From the NCBI GenBank assembly GCA_965371225.1, contig CBDUXP010000057.1:1-24557 (forward strand): a stretch of 24,557 bases of DNA. The letters run 5' to 3'. This stretch comes from CBDUXP01 sp965371225 [NCBI: uncultured bacterium] (GTDB lineage: Bacteria; Abyssobacteria; SURF-5; CBDUXP01). Below are positions 14,962-21,960 of the stretch, piece after piece. Position 1 is the first letter of the stretch; every line of letters begins with the position of its first letter. A model generated the notes under the pieces. That model was not told the origin of the DNA and searched no databases. It saw only the letters and a list, made by a program, of their open reading frames with translations. A program made the position numbers and the translations under genes.

Positions 14962-15570
14962 TTACAGGGGGAATTGCACCCGGACGATGCGGTAGACCCG
15001 GAAGTCGGGGTCGGGCTCGACGATGAGGTCCGGGTAATCGGGATTGAGGGCTTGGAGCACCACCAGGCCATTGCGCCGCTGAAAGACTTTCACGGTGACG
15101 CCTTCGGGGCCCTTGGCCAGGACGATGTGCCCCGCCGCTACTTCCGCCGCGGGACTCACCAGCAGCATGTCCCCGGGATGGATCCGCCCGCCGGTCATGC
15201 TCTCCCCCTGGGCTTCCACGTAAAAAGCGTTCGGATCGTCGATATCGGTCACAAAATAGCGCTCGCTGATACCCACCGGAAAATCCAGGTCCGTCTGATC
15301 CAACCACACACCGCACGACGCCCGGTTGATCACCGGGACGCGCCGGCGCGCCGGACGAGCGGGATCCAACAGGTCCGGCAAGGCCACCTCAAACGCGCGG
15401 GCGATTCGTTCTAAAGTCGCGAACGAGGGGGATTTCTTCCCCCGTTCGATCTCGGTGAGGAACGGTTGGGAAATCTCGGCCCGCTTGGCCAGGTGGGTAC
15501 TCGTCCAGCCCCGCTGGCGGCGCAACGTCCGGATACGTTCGCCCAGGGTGGGCACGGTGAACGGATCCAC
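14962..15570 (-). CDS. XRE-family repressor with S24 self-cleaving peptidase domain
   Basis: 202 residues. GTG 15570 is chosen because GGAGGT lies at 15584-15579, 8 nt upstream; the open frame extends to 15633. The N-terminal helix-turn-helix (about residues 8-65) contains LGERIRTLRRQRGWTSTHLA and ISQPFLTEIERGKKSPS. The C-terminal S24 domain has the nucleophile Ser124 in GESMTGG and the general base Lys161 in VTVKVF, 37 residues apart, the same spacing as LexA (119/156) and UmuD (60/97). A Cys86-Gly87 bond about 37 residues before the serine is a plausible self-cleavage site, as in UmuD. It should therefore be a DNA-damage- or signal-cleavable repressor, like phage CI. A 19-bp palindrome overlaps its -10, suggesting autoregulation. 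Divergent from the gene at 15861. Confidence 0.9.
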   Translation of the reverse strand: MDPFTVPTLGERIRTLRRQRGWTSTHLAKRAEISQPFLTEIERGKKSPSFATLERIARAFEVALPDLLDPARPARRRVPVINRASCGVWLDQTDLDFPVGISERYFVTDIDDPNAFYVEAQGESMTGGRIHPGDMLLVSPAAEVAAGHIVLAKGPEGVTVKVFQRRNGLVVLQALNPDYPDLIVEPDPDFRVYRIVRVQFPL

Positions 15571-15860
15571 GAGGCGGTACCTCCGGTGTGTCTGGGGGCG
15601 GATCGCATCACACCCCCGAACGAGTAGTGGCACGAATTATAGCTATATGCTATAACTATGCCTGTGAGCAATATTCTGTTCGTAGTATTTTCGCTGAAAA
15701 GGAGTATAGCACACCATCGCCACATCAGAAAGGGGTTGCCCGGACTTTCCTGCTGCGCCCCCGGAGGAAGCCTGCCCAGGCGCCGCCCCCGCGCCCTCCG
15801 AATCCTGCCCCGGCCGGCCGGAAGCCGGATCACCGCGCGTACCCCGGAATCCGCTGCCCC
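15571..15860. other. Divergent regulatory region
   Basis: About 290 nt between the S24 repressor gene and the divergent HTH-like gene. It is more AT-rich than its surroundings at 15630-15720 and holds the 19-bp palindrome, the repressor -10 and a TATAGC half-site. An AAAAGGAG at 15697-15704 has no start codon at usable distance. Confidence 0.6.
15637..15655. promoter_or_regulatory. 19-bp palindromic operator at the repressor promoter
   Basis: TTATAGC (15637-15643), 5-nt centre, GCTATAA (15649-15655): a perfect 7-5-7 inverted repeat. On the minus strand it overlaps a perfect TATAAT (15641-15636) for the S24 repressor gene, start near 15629. A half-site TATAGC recurs at 15705-15710. Likely bound by the repressor. 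Confidence 0.6.
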
Positions 15861-16292
15861 GTGACCAACTATATGAATGCCCGCGAGCATCTGCCGCAAG
15901 AGTTGATCGACCGCGTGTTGGCGCACCTGCCGCCGGACCGGCGCGAGCGCGTCCTCCTGTACCTCCACACGGACTACTACGCGGCCCGCGACGCTGAGGT
16001 GGTGGCCGCGTTCGAGGGCGCGGTGCAGGCCGAGGCGTATGGGACGCTGACGGAGGTGTACGAGGCCTTGGGCCGGCGCTATTGCCTGTCACCCCGCCGC
16101 ATCTGGAGCATCGTGCGCGCCGGCCGGGATGAGCCGCCCGTGACGGCCTGGCGGCGACGCCGGCAGGAGGGACGCCGGCCACGGCGGATTCGCCGCTCGC
16201 CTACCGTTGGACGACCGCGGGGCCTGCCTGCGGCGCGCCCAGCGGTCCAGCCGGGGGACGATGGGGAGGCCCAAGGCCCGGTTCTTCCCTGA
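15861..16292 (+). CDS. Small HTH-like protein, possibly Mor-related, 139-143 aa
   Basis: The start is GTG 15861 or ATG 15873; neither has a clear ribosome site. Residues about 10-95 are helical (ELIDRVLAHLPPDRRERVLLYL, then AYGTLTEVYEALGRRYCLS) and end with SPRRIWSIVRAGR, which has the look of a helix-turn-helix recognition segment. The layout of a helical core followed by a Tyr-Gly/Leu-Ser turn recalls Mor/Mga-type phage activators, but this is a loose resemblance. The C-terminal 45 residues are Arg/Pro-rich and low-complexity, perhaps DNA-contacting. It is divergent from the S24 repressor with a roughly 290-nt shared region carrying the palindrome, so co-regulation is likely. Function is inferred, not shown. 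Confidence 0.55.
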   Translation: MTNYMNAREHLPQELIDRVLAHLPPDRRERVLLYLHTDYYAARDAEVVAAFEGAVQAEAYGTLTEVYEALGRRYCLSPRRIWSIVRAGRDEPPVTAWRRRRQEGRRPRRIRRSPTVGRPRGLPAARPAVQPGDDGEAQGPVLP

Positions 16293-16313
16293 GGCTGGGT
16301 GTGAGGCGTTGGC

Positions 16314-16844
16314 TTAGGGGGAGTCCAGCCGGTCCCAGAACTGGGGATCGTCCAGGCTCTTCCGGAAGTCGGCGACTTCCTGATCTGAAATGCTGTCCGG
16401 GGACTGGGTTGGCGTGAATTCGTCCAGAGGGGGCGTGGGACCGGAACCCTGGGCCCGGGCTGCGCGCCGGGAGCTGGGCTCCTTGCCCTCGTCCTTGCCC
16501 GTCTCCCGTTTCAGGTCCGGCGGATAGATGCGCTTCGCGAAATCGACTTCGGCGTTGACGTTGATGATGGTCTTGAGCCGGGTGCGGACGTCCGCCAGCG
16601 CATCGAGCACGCTGTCTTCCATCCGCTGGCGCAGGTGTTCCCGCCGCACCTCATCGGGCCCCGCGGACATGAGCTGATTGTTGAGCGCCAGCACGTGCCC
16701 GAGGTAGTACAGGCTGTAGTCCTGGCAGTGGATGCACCGGAAGAGCAAGGTTACATCCGAGGTGCGAGTCAGCATGCGATACACGGATCCGCATCCGGCG
16801 CATTCGATTTCCACGGCGCTTGCCACAAGCTCTCCTCTCGTCAT
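16314..16844 (-). CDS. Zinc-ribbon protein of unknown function, 176 aa
   Basis: ATG 16844 is chosen because the open frame beyond it (to 16985) is Arg/Gly-rich and not protein-like. Cys15-x2-Cys18 and Cys37-x2-Cys40 (IECAGCGSVY, FRCIHCQDYS) form a zinc-ribbon treble. A helical, Arg/Glu-rich middle follows (about residues 60-110, REHLRQRMEDSVLDAL and then a run ending in KTIINVNAEVDFAK), and the C-terminal 50 residues are polar and probably disordered, ending FRKSLDDPQFWDRLDSP. No family is recognised. It is likely cytoplasmic; such short ribbons often bind nucleic acid or partner proteins. It is convergent with the HTH-like gene (21-nt gap). Confidence 0.65.
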   Translation of the reverse strand: MTRGELVASAVEIECAGCGSVYRMLTRTSDVTLLFRCIHCQDYSLYYLGHVLALNNQLMSAGPDEVRREHLRQRMEDSVLDALADVRTRLKTIINVNAEVDFAKRIYPPDLKRETGKDEGKEPSSRRAARAQGSGPTPPLDEFTPTQSPDSISDQEVADFRKSLDDPQFWDRLDSP

Positions 16845-17095
16845 ACCCAGCGAACCCCCAGGTAGCCGTTGCCGCCTGAAAGCCCCCCTGGCCTCTCGTG
16901 CCCGGTCCGCCACCCCTCTCGTGCCCCCCGAGCGTGCAGAAAATATACCCCTGCATGGTGAGGTTTCCCGTAGCGATATCCGCACTTATCCCGGTCGGAA
17001 TGGCCCGGCACAGCCCTGTACGGGCGGGGATGTCGCGGGCCCCGGCGTCTGCGAAGCCCGCTGGGGGTCGGCGGGTGGGGCCGGCCGCTGCGGCC

Positions 17096-17719
17096 CTACG
17101 CGGGTCGCCCGAACCGCTCTTCGGTCCAGGGGTCGCCGTGCTGGTGATACCCGGCCTGTTCCCAGAAGCCGGGCCGGTCCTGGTCCAGAAACTCCAGGCC
17201 GGTAAGCCATTTGGCGCTCTTCCAGGCGTACAGCTTCGGCACCACCAGGCGCATGGGCCACCCGTGTTCCGGCGTCAGGGGCGTCCCGTTGTGGTGCGTC
17301 GCCACCAGGACATCCTCCTCCAGCGCCTCGGCCAGCGGGAGATTCGTGGTGAAGCCCTGCGCCCCGTGGGCCACCAGGTAGCGCGCCTCGGGCCGCACCC
17401 CCGTGAGGTCCGCCAGATGCCGGAGGGACACGCCCCACCACGTATTGTCCAGCTTGCTCCACGTGGTCACGCAGTGGAAATCGGCGACCACCTCGACCGT
17501 GGGCAAAGCGCCGAACGCGTCCCAACTCCACTCCAGGGGGCGGTCCACCAGGCCGAACGTGCGCAGGCAATGCTGCGCCACGTCAATGCGCGGGACGCCG
17601 CCGAAATGCAGCACGGGCCAGACGCGCGTTTCCTGTTGGCCGGGCGGGATGCGCGTGGTCCGGTTTGTGTCGGGCGACACGATCCGTTCTCGCTGGTGTG
17701 GCGGTGTGTGGTCGGGCAT
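17096..17719 (-). CDS. Sulfite-oxidase-fold molybdopterin-dependent oxidoreductase
   Basis: 207 residues from ATG 17719. The translation upstream of it is low-complexity, and the promoter at 17750-17778 fits this start. The oxidoreductase-molybdopterin domain covers nearly all of it: VADFHCVTTWSKLDNTWWGV, in which Cys83 is the expected molybdenum ligand, GFTTNLPLAEALEEDVLVA, LTPEHGWPMRLVVPKLYAWKS with the substrate-pocket Arg, and a terminal GFWEQAGYHQHGDPW. There is no Tat signal, so it is cytoplasmic, unlike YedY/MsrP. The family reduces or oxidises small oxo-compounds such as sulfoxides or sulfite; the substrate here is unknown. It is divergent from the HTTM-DCC gene with only 128 nt between starts. 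Confidence 0.88.
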   Translation of the reverse strand: MPDHTPPHQRERIVSPDTNRTTRIPPGQQETRVWPVLHFGGVPRIDVAQHCLRTFGLVDRPLEWSWDAFGALPTVEVVADFHCVTTWSKLDNTWWGVSLRHLADLTGVRPEARYLVAHGAQGFTTNLPLAEALEEDVLVATHHNGTPLTPEHGWPMRLVVPKLYAWKSAKWLTGLEFLDQDRPGFWEQAGYHQHGDPWTEERFGRPA

Positions 17720-17749
17720 GGGGTGGGTGCGCGCTGGGCTGAAGGCCAC

Positions 17750-17778
17750 AGTATGCCAGCCCGCGCCCGCGCGGTCCA
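17750..17778 (-). promoter_or_regulatory. Promoter for the molybdoenzyme gene
   Basis: Minus strand TGGACC (17778-17773), 17-nt spacer, CATACT (17755-17750) preceded by TGG (extended -10). The start near 17743 leaves a 24-nt leader to ATG 17719. Confidence 0.4.
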
Positions 17779-17847
17779 CGCGCCCGGTTGCCGCCCGGCG
17801 CGCCCCGTCTGGACCGGCGCTGCCGCATGGTCTAAGGTGGCACGACC

Positions 17848-19698
17848 ATGGCCCAGGCCGTCTCAGCGGTCGCCGCGCCGCCCGCACCCGTCGAGTCGCC
17901 CGTGCGGCGCAAGCTGGAAGAGCTGTTCGGGATCGATCGCCGGACCCTGGCCCTCTTCCGCGTGGGGCTGGGCGTGTTGCTCTTGGCCGACCTGGCGTCG
18001 CGCGCCCAGTTTCTGACCGCCCTCTACACCGACGCGGGCATGCTCCCGCGCGCGGTCCTCGTGCAGCACAGCCCCGAAATCTGGCGGCCGTCGCTGCATC
18101 TGCTGGCCGGGGGCGCGTCGGCGCAGGTCGCGTTGTTCCTGGTGGCGGCGGCGGGCGCGCTGGCGCTGCTGGTCGGGTACCGGACGCGGGTAGCCACCGT
18201 GTTGTGTTGGGGGCTGGCGTATTCGGTCCAGGCGCGCAATCCGTTCGTGCACACGGGGGGCGACACGGTGCTGCTGCAACTGTTGTTCTGGTCCATGTTC
18301 CTGCCCCTGGGCATGCACTGGTCCGTGGACCGCGCCCTGGACACGGCGGAGCGTCCGCGGCCCCAACGGGTGTTGAGTGTGGCGACCGTCGGGCTGTTGG
18401 CGCACGTGGGGATGCTGTACGTCTTCTCCGCCCACCTCAAGTCCGGCCCCGAATGGCGCGAGACGTTTCACGCGCTCTACTACGGCTTGAGCATCGACTC
18501 CATTGCGACCCCGCTCGCCGTGGCGCTGTTGGCGTATCCGCGGGTGCTGCAGGTGCTGACGCTGGCGACCATCCTGCTCGAGGGGCTGGGCCCCGTGGTG
18601 GCGTTCTCCCCCGTGTGGTCCGGGCCTGTCCGGTGCCTGGTGGTGCTCGGCTTCTGGGGGCTGCACGCGGGGATCGCGGTGTGCTTCACCATCGGCCTGT
18701 TTCCGTACGTCATGATCGGCGCCTGGCTGCCGTGGATCCCCGGCTGGTTCTGGGACCGGGTCTTCCCGCCGCGCGCGTCCGCCGCCCGCGCCGGCCTGCG
18801 CGTGTATTACGACGGGGAGTGCACGTTCTGCCTGCGCCTGCTGCGGATCATTCATACCCTGCTGGTGCTGCGCGACGTGCCCTATGCCCCCGCCCAGTCT
18901 GAGCCCGAGGTCGAGGCGATCATGCTGCGCGAGAATTCCTGGGTCGTGATCGATCACCGGGACACGACGCACTTGCGGTTCGCCGCGTTCATTGTGTTGT
19001 GCCGGTGCTCCCCCTTGGCCTGGTGGGTGGCGCCCGTGCTCCGCCTGCCGCCCATCGCGTGGGCGGGGGACCTGGGCTATCGTCTGGTGGCGGCGCACCG
19101 CATCGGTCTCGGCTCCGCGACCCGGTGGCTGGCGCTCCGCCCGAGTGCGGCCCCCTCACGGATGCGCGCGGGGGCGGCAAACGCGCTGGCGGCGCTGGCG
19201 CTGGTCTACGTGTTCCTGTTCAATCTCGCTTCGGTCAGCGAGACCGTGCACGCGACAGTGAACCGGCCGTGGTTCCCGCGGGTGGGCCACTTCCTGCAGA
19301 TGCATCAGGGGTGGTCCATGTTCGCGCCCGCGCCGCGCAAGGAGGACGGGTGGCTGGTGATGCCCGCCGTGCTCGCCGACGGGACGAGCGTGGACCTGTT
19401 TCGGGATGGCGCCCCCGTGTCCTTCGAGAAGCCCGCGCGCGTCTCCGCCGATTTTTCCAGCCAGCGCATGTGGACCTACCACATGAATCTCATCGACTAC
19501 AGCGGCGTGGAAGGACAGCCGTACCTCCGCGCGTACGCGGAGTACCGTATGCGCCAGTGGAACGCGGCCCACGAGCCGGCGCGACGCGCGGTCGCGATGG
19601 TCATTGTCTGGATGCAGGAAAGCACGCCCGCGCCGGGCGAACCGCAGGCCCCCGCCGAGGCGCGGCCGATCTACAACTACGAGCGGCGCTCCGGGTAG
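17848..19698 (+). CDS. HTTM (gamma-carboxylase-like) membrane protein fused to a DCC thiol-oxidoreductase domain
   Basis: 616 residues. The N-terminal 300 are HTTM: several hydrophobic helices with VGYRTRVATVLCWGLAYSV and NPFVHTGGDTVLLQLLFWSM, the family shared with vitamin-K-dependent gamma-carboxylases. Residues about 318-435 are a DCC (DUF393) domain starting VYYDGECTFCLRLL, with Cys325-x2-Cys328 as a thioredoxin-like redox pair. A further helix (ALVYVFLFNLASV, about residue 453) and a C-terminal domain with FLQMHQGWSMFAPAP follow. The C-terminal 25 residues are Pro/Ala-rich. HTTM-DCC fusions are known, but their reaction is not established; a membrane carboxylase or thiol/quinone oxidoreductase is possible. 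A GGTGG site precedes ATG 17848. Divergent from the molybdoenzyme, so a shared redox role is plausible. Confidence 0.85.
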   Translation: MAQAVSAVAAPPAPVESPVRRKLEELFGIDRRTLALFRVGLGVLLLADLASRAQFLTALYTDAGMLPRAVLVQHSPEIWRPSLHLLAGGASAQVALFLVAAAGALALLVGYRTRVATVLCWGLAYSVQARNPFVHTGGDTVLLQLLFWSMFLPLGMHWSVDRALDTAERPRPQRVLSVATVGLLAHVGMLYVFSAHLKSGPEWRETFHALYYGLSIDSIATPLAVALLAYPRVLQVLTLATILLEGLGPVVAFSPVWSGPVRCLVVLGFWGLHAGIAVCFTIGLFPYVMIGAWLPWIPGWFWDRVFPPRASAARAGLRVYYDGECTFCLRLLRIIHTLLVLRDVPYAPAQSEPEVEAIMLRENSWVVIDHRDTTHLRFAAFIVLCRCSPLAWWVAPVLRLPPIAWAGDLGYRLVAAHRIGLGSATRWLALRPSAAPSRMRAGAANALAALALVYVFLFNLASVSETVHATVNRPWFPRVGHFLQMHQGWSMFAPAPRKEDGWLVMPAVLADGTSVDLFRDGAPVSFEKPARVSADFSSQRMWTYHMNLIDYSGVEGQPYLRAYAEYRMRQWNAAHEPARRAVAMVIVWMQESTPAPGEPQAPAEARPIYNYERRSG

Positions 19699-19701
19699 CG
19701 T

Positions 19702-19719
19702 CCCGCCGGCTCCGGCGGG
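19702..19719 (+). terminator. GC hairpin after the HTTM-DCC gene
   Basis: CCCGCCG (19702-19708) and CGGCGGG (19713-19719) pair across a GCTC loop, directly after the stop. No T-tract follows, so termination is uncertain. Confidence 0.35.
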
Positions 19720-19745
19720 CGCGGGCTCAGCGGCGCGCGGTGGCA

Positions 19746-19751
19746 TAGAAT
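19746..19751 (+). promoter_or_regulatory. -10 element placing transcription start at GTG 19758
   Basis: TAGAAT, followed by exactly 6 nt and the GTG start at 19758. The -35 region is poor, so the promoter itself is less certain than the one at 11911. Confidence 0.35.
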
Positions 19752-19757
19752 GCGCCC

Positions 19758-19949
19758 GTGCCCGAACCGCTCAAAGTCGGCGTGGTCGGCTACGGGAGTA
19801 TCTTCCCGTTGCACGCGCTCGGGTATGAACGCACGGACAACGCCGACATCGTGGCGCTGTGCGACACGGACGCGGACAAGCTCCTCGCGCGGAAGCGCGA
19901 GGTCGAGGCGTGGCCGGACGCTCCCGCCGAAATCATTGACTGGCTATGA
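19758..19949 (+). pseudogene. Truncated Gfo/Idh/MocA oxidoreductase (N-terminal fragment), possibly leaderless
   Basis: 63 residues from GTG 19758. LKVGVVGYGSIFPLHALGY is the first strand and glycine-rich dinucleotide loop of a Gfo/Idh/MocA-type dehydrogenase, and DIVALCDTDADKL is the second strand that binds the ribose. Full proteins have 330-400 residues, so almost all of the Rossmann and the whole catalytic domain are missing: the reading frame ends in EVEAWPDAPAEIIDWL and then TGA. There is no downstream continuation in another frame; instead the next gene begins in the TGA (ATGA). I treat it as a degraded remnant, perhaps a gene truncated by rearrangement, but a short independent peptide that couples translation of the next gene is possible. 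Confidence 0.55.
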
Positions 19950-20593
19950 GGATGCGGCGCTGGGCGGTGGGCGTGTTGCTCTTGCTTGGCACCGGCGTGG
20001 CCCTCTACATGCAAGTGCGCGCGTGGCGCGAACGGCAGGTGGAGACCCGGTTGACGTTCCTGTCGGGCGACGAGATTCGGCTCGACGGCCACCGCCGGAT
20101 TCTCGTAGGGGATTCGTTGTGTCTCCTGTGGCCCGGCACCGCGCACGACGTGCTTGCGTTCGGCGGCCAGTCCTCCCGCACGATCCTGGGCTTCGCCGAA
20201 GGCCTCTTGGCCGACAGTCCGCACGGTGAGGTGGTGTTGTGGCTCGGCACCGCCCACTACTGGGCCGGGCATTCGCCCGAGATGTTCCGTACCGACATCC
20301 CGCGGTTCGTGGAGCTCATCGGCGTGCGCCCCTACGTGATCATCGGGCCGCTCTTGCCCCGTGAGGCCGGCCCGGAACTGTCCGCAGGGTACGCAGACGG
20401 GAATGCGTTCCTAGCCGCTACGTATCCGGAGGCCTACATCGATCCCGCGGCGGTGCTCCACCTTCCGGACAACGCGGACCGGTATTACGCGGATGCGCTG
20501 CACGTCAACGCGGCGGCCTACGCGGTGCTGCAACCCGTCGTGGACGCCGCGCTGGCGCGCCAGCGACGGGGCGGTGGGCCGCCGGCCACTTGA
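19946..20593 (+). CDS. Membrane-anchored SGNH/GDSL-like hydrolase, divergent active-site blocks
   Basis: 215 residues from ATG 19946, which overlaps the previous stop. Residues 5-22 form a signal anchor (RWAVGVLLLLGTGVALYM), so the domain faces the periplasm or outside. SGNH blocks are visible but partly degenerate: ILVGDSLCLLWPG (block I, Ser nucleophile in GDS), FGGQSSRTIL (block II Gly), LGTAHYW where block III usually has GxND, and DALHVNAAAY (block V, Asp-x2-His). The block III Asn is replaced by His, so oxyanion-hole chemistry may differ. Possible roles are O-deacetylation or lipid/polysaccharide hydrolysis; the substrate is unknown. It follows the Gfo fragment and ends before a strong hairpin at 20629. 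Confidence 0.65.
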   Translation: MRMRRWAVGVLLLLGTGVALYMQVRAWRERQVETRLTFLSGDEIRLDGHRRILVGDSLCLLWPGTAHDVLAFGGQSSRTILGFAEGLLADSPHGEVVLWLGTAHYWAGHSPEMFRTDIPRFVELIGVRPYVIIGPLLPREAGPELSAGYADGNAFLAATYPEAYIDPAAVLHLPDNADRYYADALHVNAAAYAVLQPVVDAALARQRRGGGPPAT

Positions 20594-20628
20594 ACGCCGC
20601 CTTGCGAACGCTCCAGGCACCGTGCGTA

Positions 20629-20651
20629 AGGGCGATCCTTGCGATCGCCCT
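20629..20651. terminator. Perfect 9-bp hairpin between convergent genes
   Basis: AGGGCGATC (20629-20637) and GATCGCCCT (20643-20651), loop CTTGC, between the SGNH stop (20593) and the acyl-CoA dehydrogenase stop (20720). A second imperfect stem (TTCGTCGG with CCGACGAA, about 20653-20693) lies next to it. Probable bidirectional terminator. Confidence 0.6.
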
Positions 20652-20719
20652 CTTCGTCGGCGGGCGCATGCACGATTCGCCCCGACGAACGGTCGAGGAT
20701 GCGGCGGCGGGTGGAAGCC

Positions 20720-21886
20720 CTAGTCGGCCAGGAGGTGGCGCGCGATGGTGAGAATCTGGATTTCCGTCGTGCCGCCGCCGAGTTCGAGCAGCTTCGCGTC
20801 CCGCGCCAGGCGTTCGACCACGTACTCCTCCATGTAGCCGTAGCCCCCGAGGATATGGATCGCGTCCATGGCGACGGACGTGCCCACCTCCGCCACGTAC
20901 AACTTGCCGGCGCACGCGTCGAGAATGGAATCGCCCCGCTCGCCGTACACGATGCGGCGCGAGTTGCTGAGCCCCACGTACATGCGCGCGAGGCGGTTCT
21001 GCACGAGCTGATAATTCGCGATGGGCTGGCCCCCCTGCTCGCGCACCTTCGCGTAATCGCGCGCGATCTCGAAGCAGCGCTCGGCAATGCCGTAGCTCAT
21101 CACCGCGATGCCGAGGCGCTCGCCGGCGAGCGACTTGCGCACGTGGTCGCGGTCCTGCACGCCGCCGCCGAGCAAGTTCTCCACCGGCACCGGCACGTTG
21201 TCGAAGAAGACTTCGCTGGTGGGGGAACTCTTCATCCCCATCTTTTTGAACGGCTCGCCCACGCTCACCCCTTCGTACGCGCGCTCGACGATGAACGGCT
21301 GGATGCCCCCGTCTTCCGCGTTCTTCGCGTAGACCAGGTACGTATCCGCGTGCGGCCCGTTGGTGATGAACGTCTTCGAGCCGTTGAGGATGAAGAAGTC
21401 GCCGTCGCGCTTTGCGGTGGTGCGCATGGAGCCGAACGCGTCCGATCCGGCGCCCGGTTCGGTGAGACACCAGGAACCGATCTTGTCGCCGCGCATGAGC
21501 GGCGGCACGTACTTGGCGATCTGTTCCGGCGTGCCCTTGCTGCGAATGTTGCCCCCACACAGGCCTACCGTGCAGCCCCAGCTCATGCCGAACCCGGGAT
21601 TGATGCGCGAAATCTCGATGGCGAGCTGCGTCTGGGCGAACCGCATGAGCCCACGCATTTCCGAGTCGTCCTCCTCCTCCCGCGCATCCCCGTTGCCGGG
21701 CGCGCCGCCGGTCCGCTCCAGCTCGTCGGCCCCCCGGTCCAGGCCCAGGTCGCCGATCATTTTCTTCACGAAGGCGTAGGGCAGCTCCTCGCCGCTCTCG
21801 AACGCGGCCGTCTTCGGGTCCAGCTCGGTTTCCATGTACTTGCGAAACTGATTGCGCACGGTGCGCTGCATCTCGGTCAGTTGCAT
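20720..21886 (-). CDS. Acyl-CoA dehydrogenase family protein
   Basis: 388 residues from ATG 21886 (MQLTEMQRTV), with GGGGA upstream. FAD flavoprotein that oxidises the alpha-beta bond of an acyl-CoA. WCLTEPGAGSDAF (about residues 139-151) and FFILNGSKTFITNG are the standard FAD/substrate motifs; YQLVQNRLARMYVGL and ILGGYGYMEEYVVERLARDAK are the C-terminal domain. The usual YEGT catalytic Glu is replaced: here the motif is LGGGTTEI. Glu256 in SLAGERLGIA sits where isovaleryl- and long-chain-type dehydrogenases keep their base, so activity is likely retained with such a substrate. An acidic insertion (DAREEEDDSEMRG, near residue 70) is unusual. It lies 74 nt after the diiron gene, with a terminator-like hairpin between them. 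Confidence 0.9.
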   Translation of the reverse strand: MQLTEMQRTVRNQFRKYMETELDPKTAAFESGEELPYAFVKKMIGDLGLDRGADELERTGGAPGNGDAREEEDDSEMRGLMRFAQTQLAIEISRINPGFGMSWGCTVGLCGGNIRSKGTPEQIAKYVPPLMRGDKIGSWCLTEPGAGSDAFGSMRTTAKRDGDFFILNGSKTFITNGPHADTYLVYAKNAEDGGIQPFIVERAYEGVSVGEPFKKMGMKSSPTSEVFFDNVPVPVENLLGGGVQDRDHVRKSLAGERLGIAVMSYGIAERCFEIARDYAKVREQGGQPIANYQLVQNRLARMYVGLSNSRRIVYGERGDSILDACAGKLYVAEVGTSVAMDAIHILGGYGYMEEYVVERLARDAKLLELGGGTTEIQILTIARHLLAD

Positions 21887-21902
21887 CGGTCGGTTCCCCT
21901 TT

Positions 21903-21940
21903 GCCAAAAGCACGCGGCGGGACCGTGGGCCCCGCCGTGC
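21903..21940 (-). terminator. Intercistronic rho-independent terminator
   Basis: On the minus strand an arm at 21940-21930 (GCACGGCGGGG) pairs with one at 21921-21910 (CCCGCCGCGTGC), with a 2-nt bulge, and is followed by TTTTGGC. It sits between the diiron gene stop (21961) and the acyl-CoA dehydrogenase start (21886), so it would lower expression of the latter relative to the former. Confidence 0.6.
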
Positions 21941-21960
21941 ATCGTGCGTCTTCCCCCAGC

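Noticed and set aside
15658-15864. 68-aa ORF starting next to the operator
   Set aside because: Ends in Arg/Pro-rich low-complexity sequence, no ribosome site, and it lies in the regulatory region.
17863-19098. 411-aa antisense ORF opposite the HTTM-DCC gene
   Set aside because: Gln/His/Arg-rich translation typical of the strand opposite a hydrophobic GC-rich gene.
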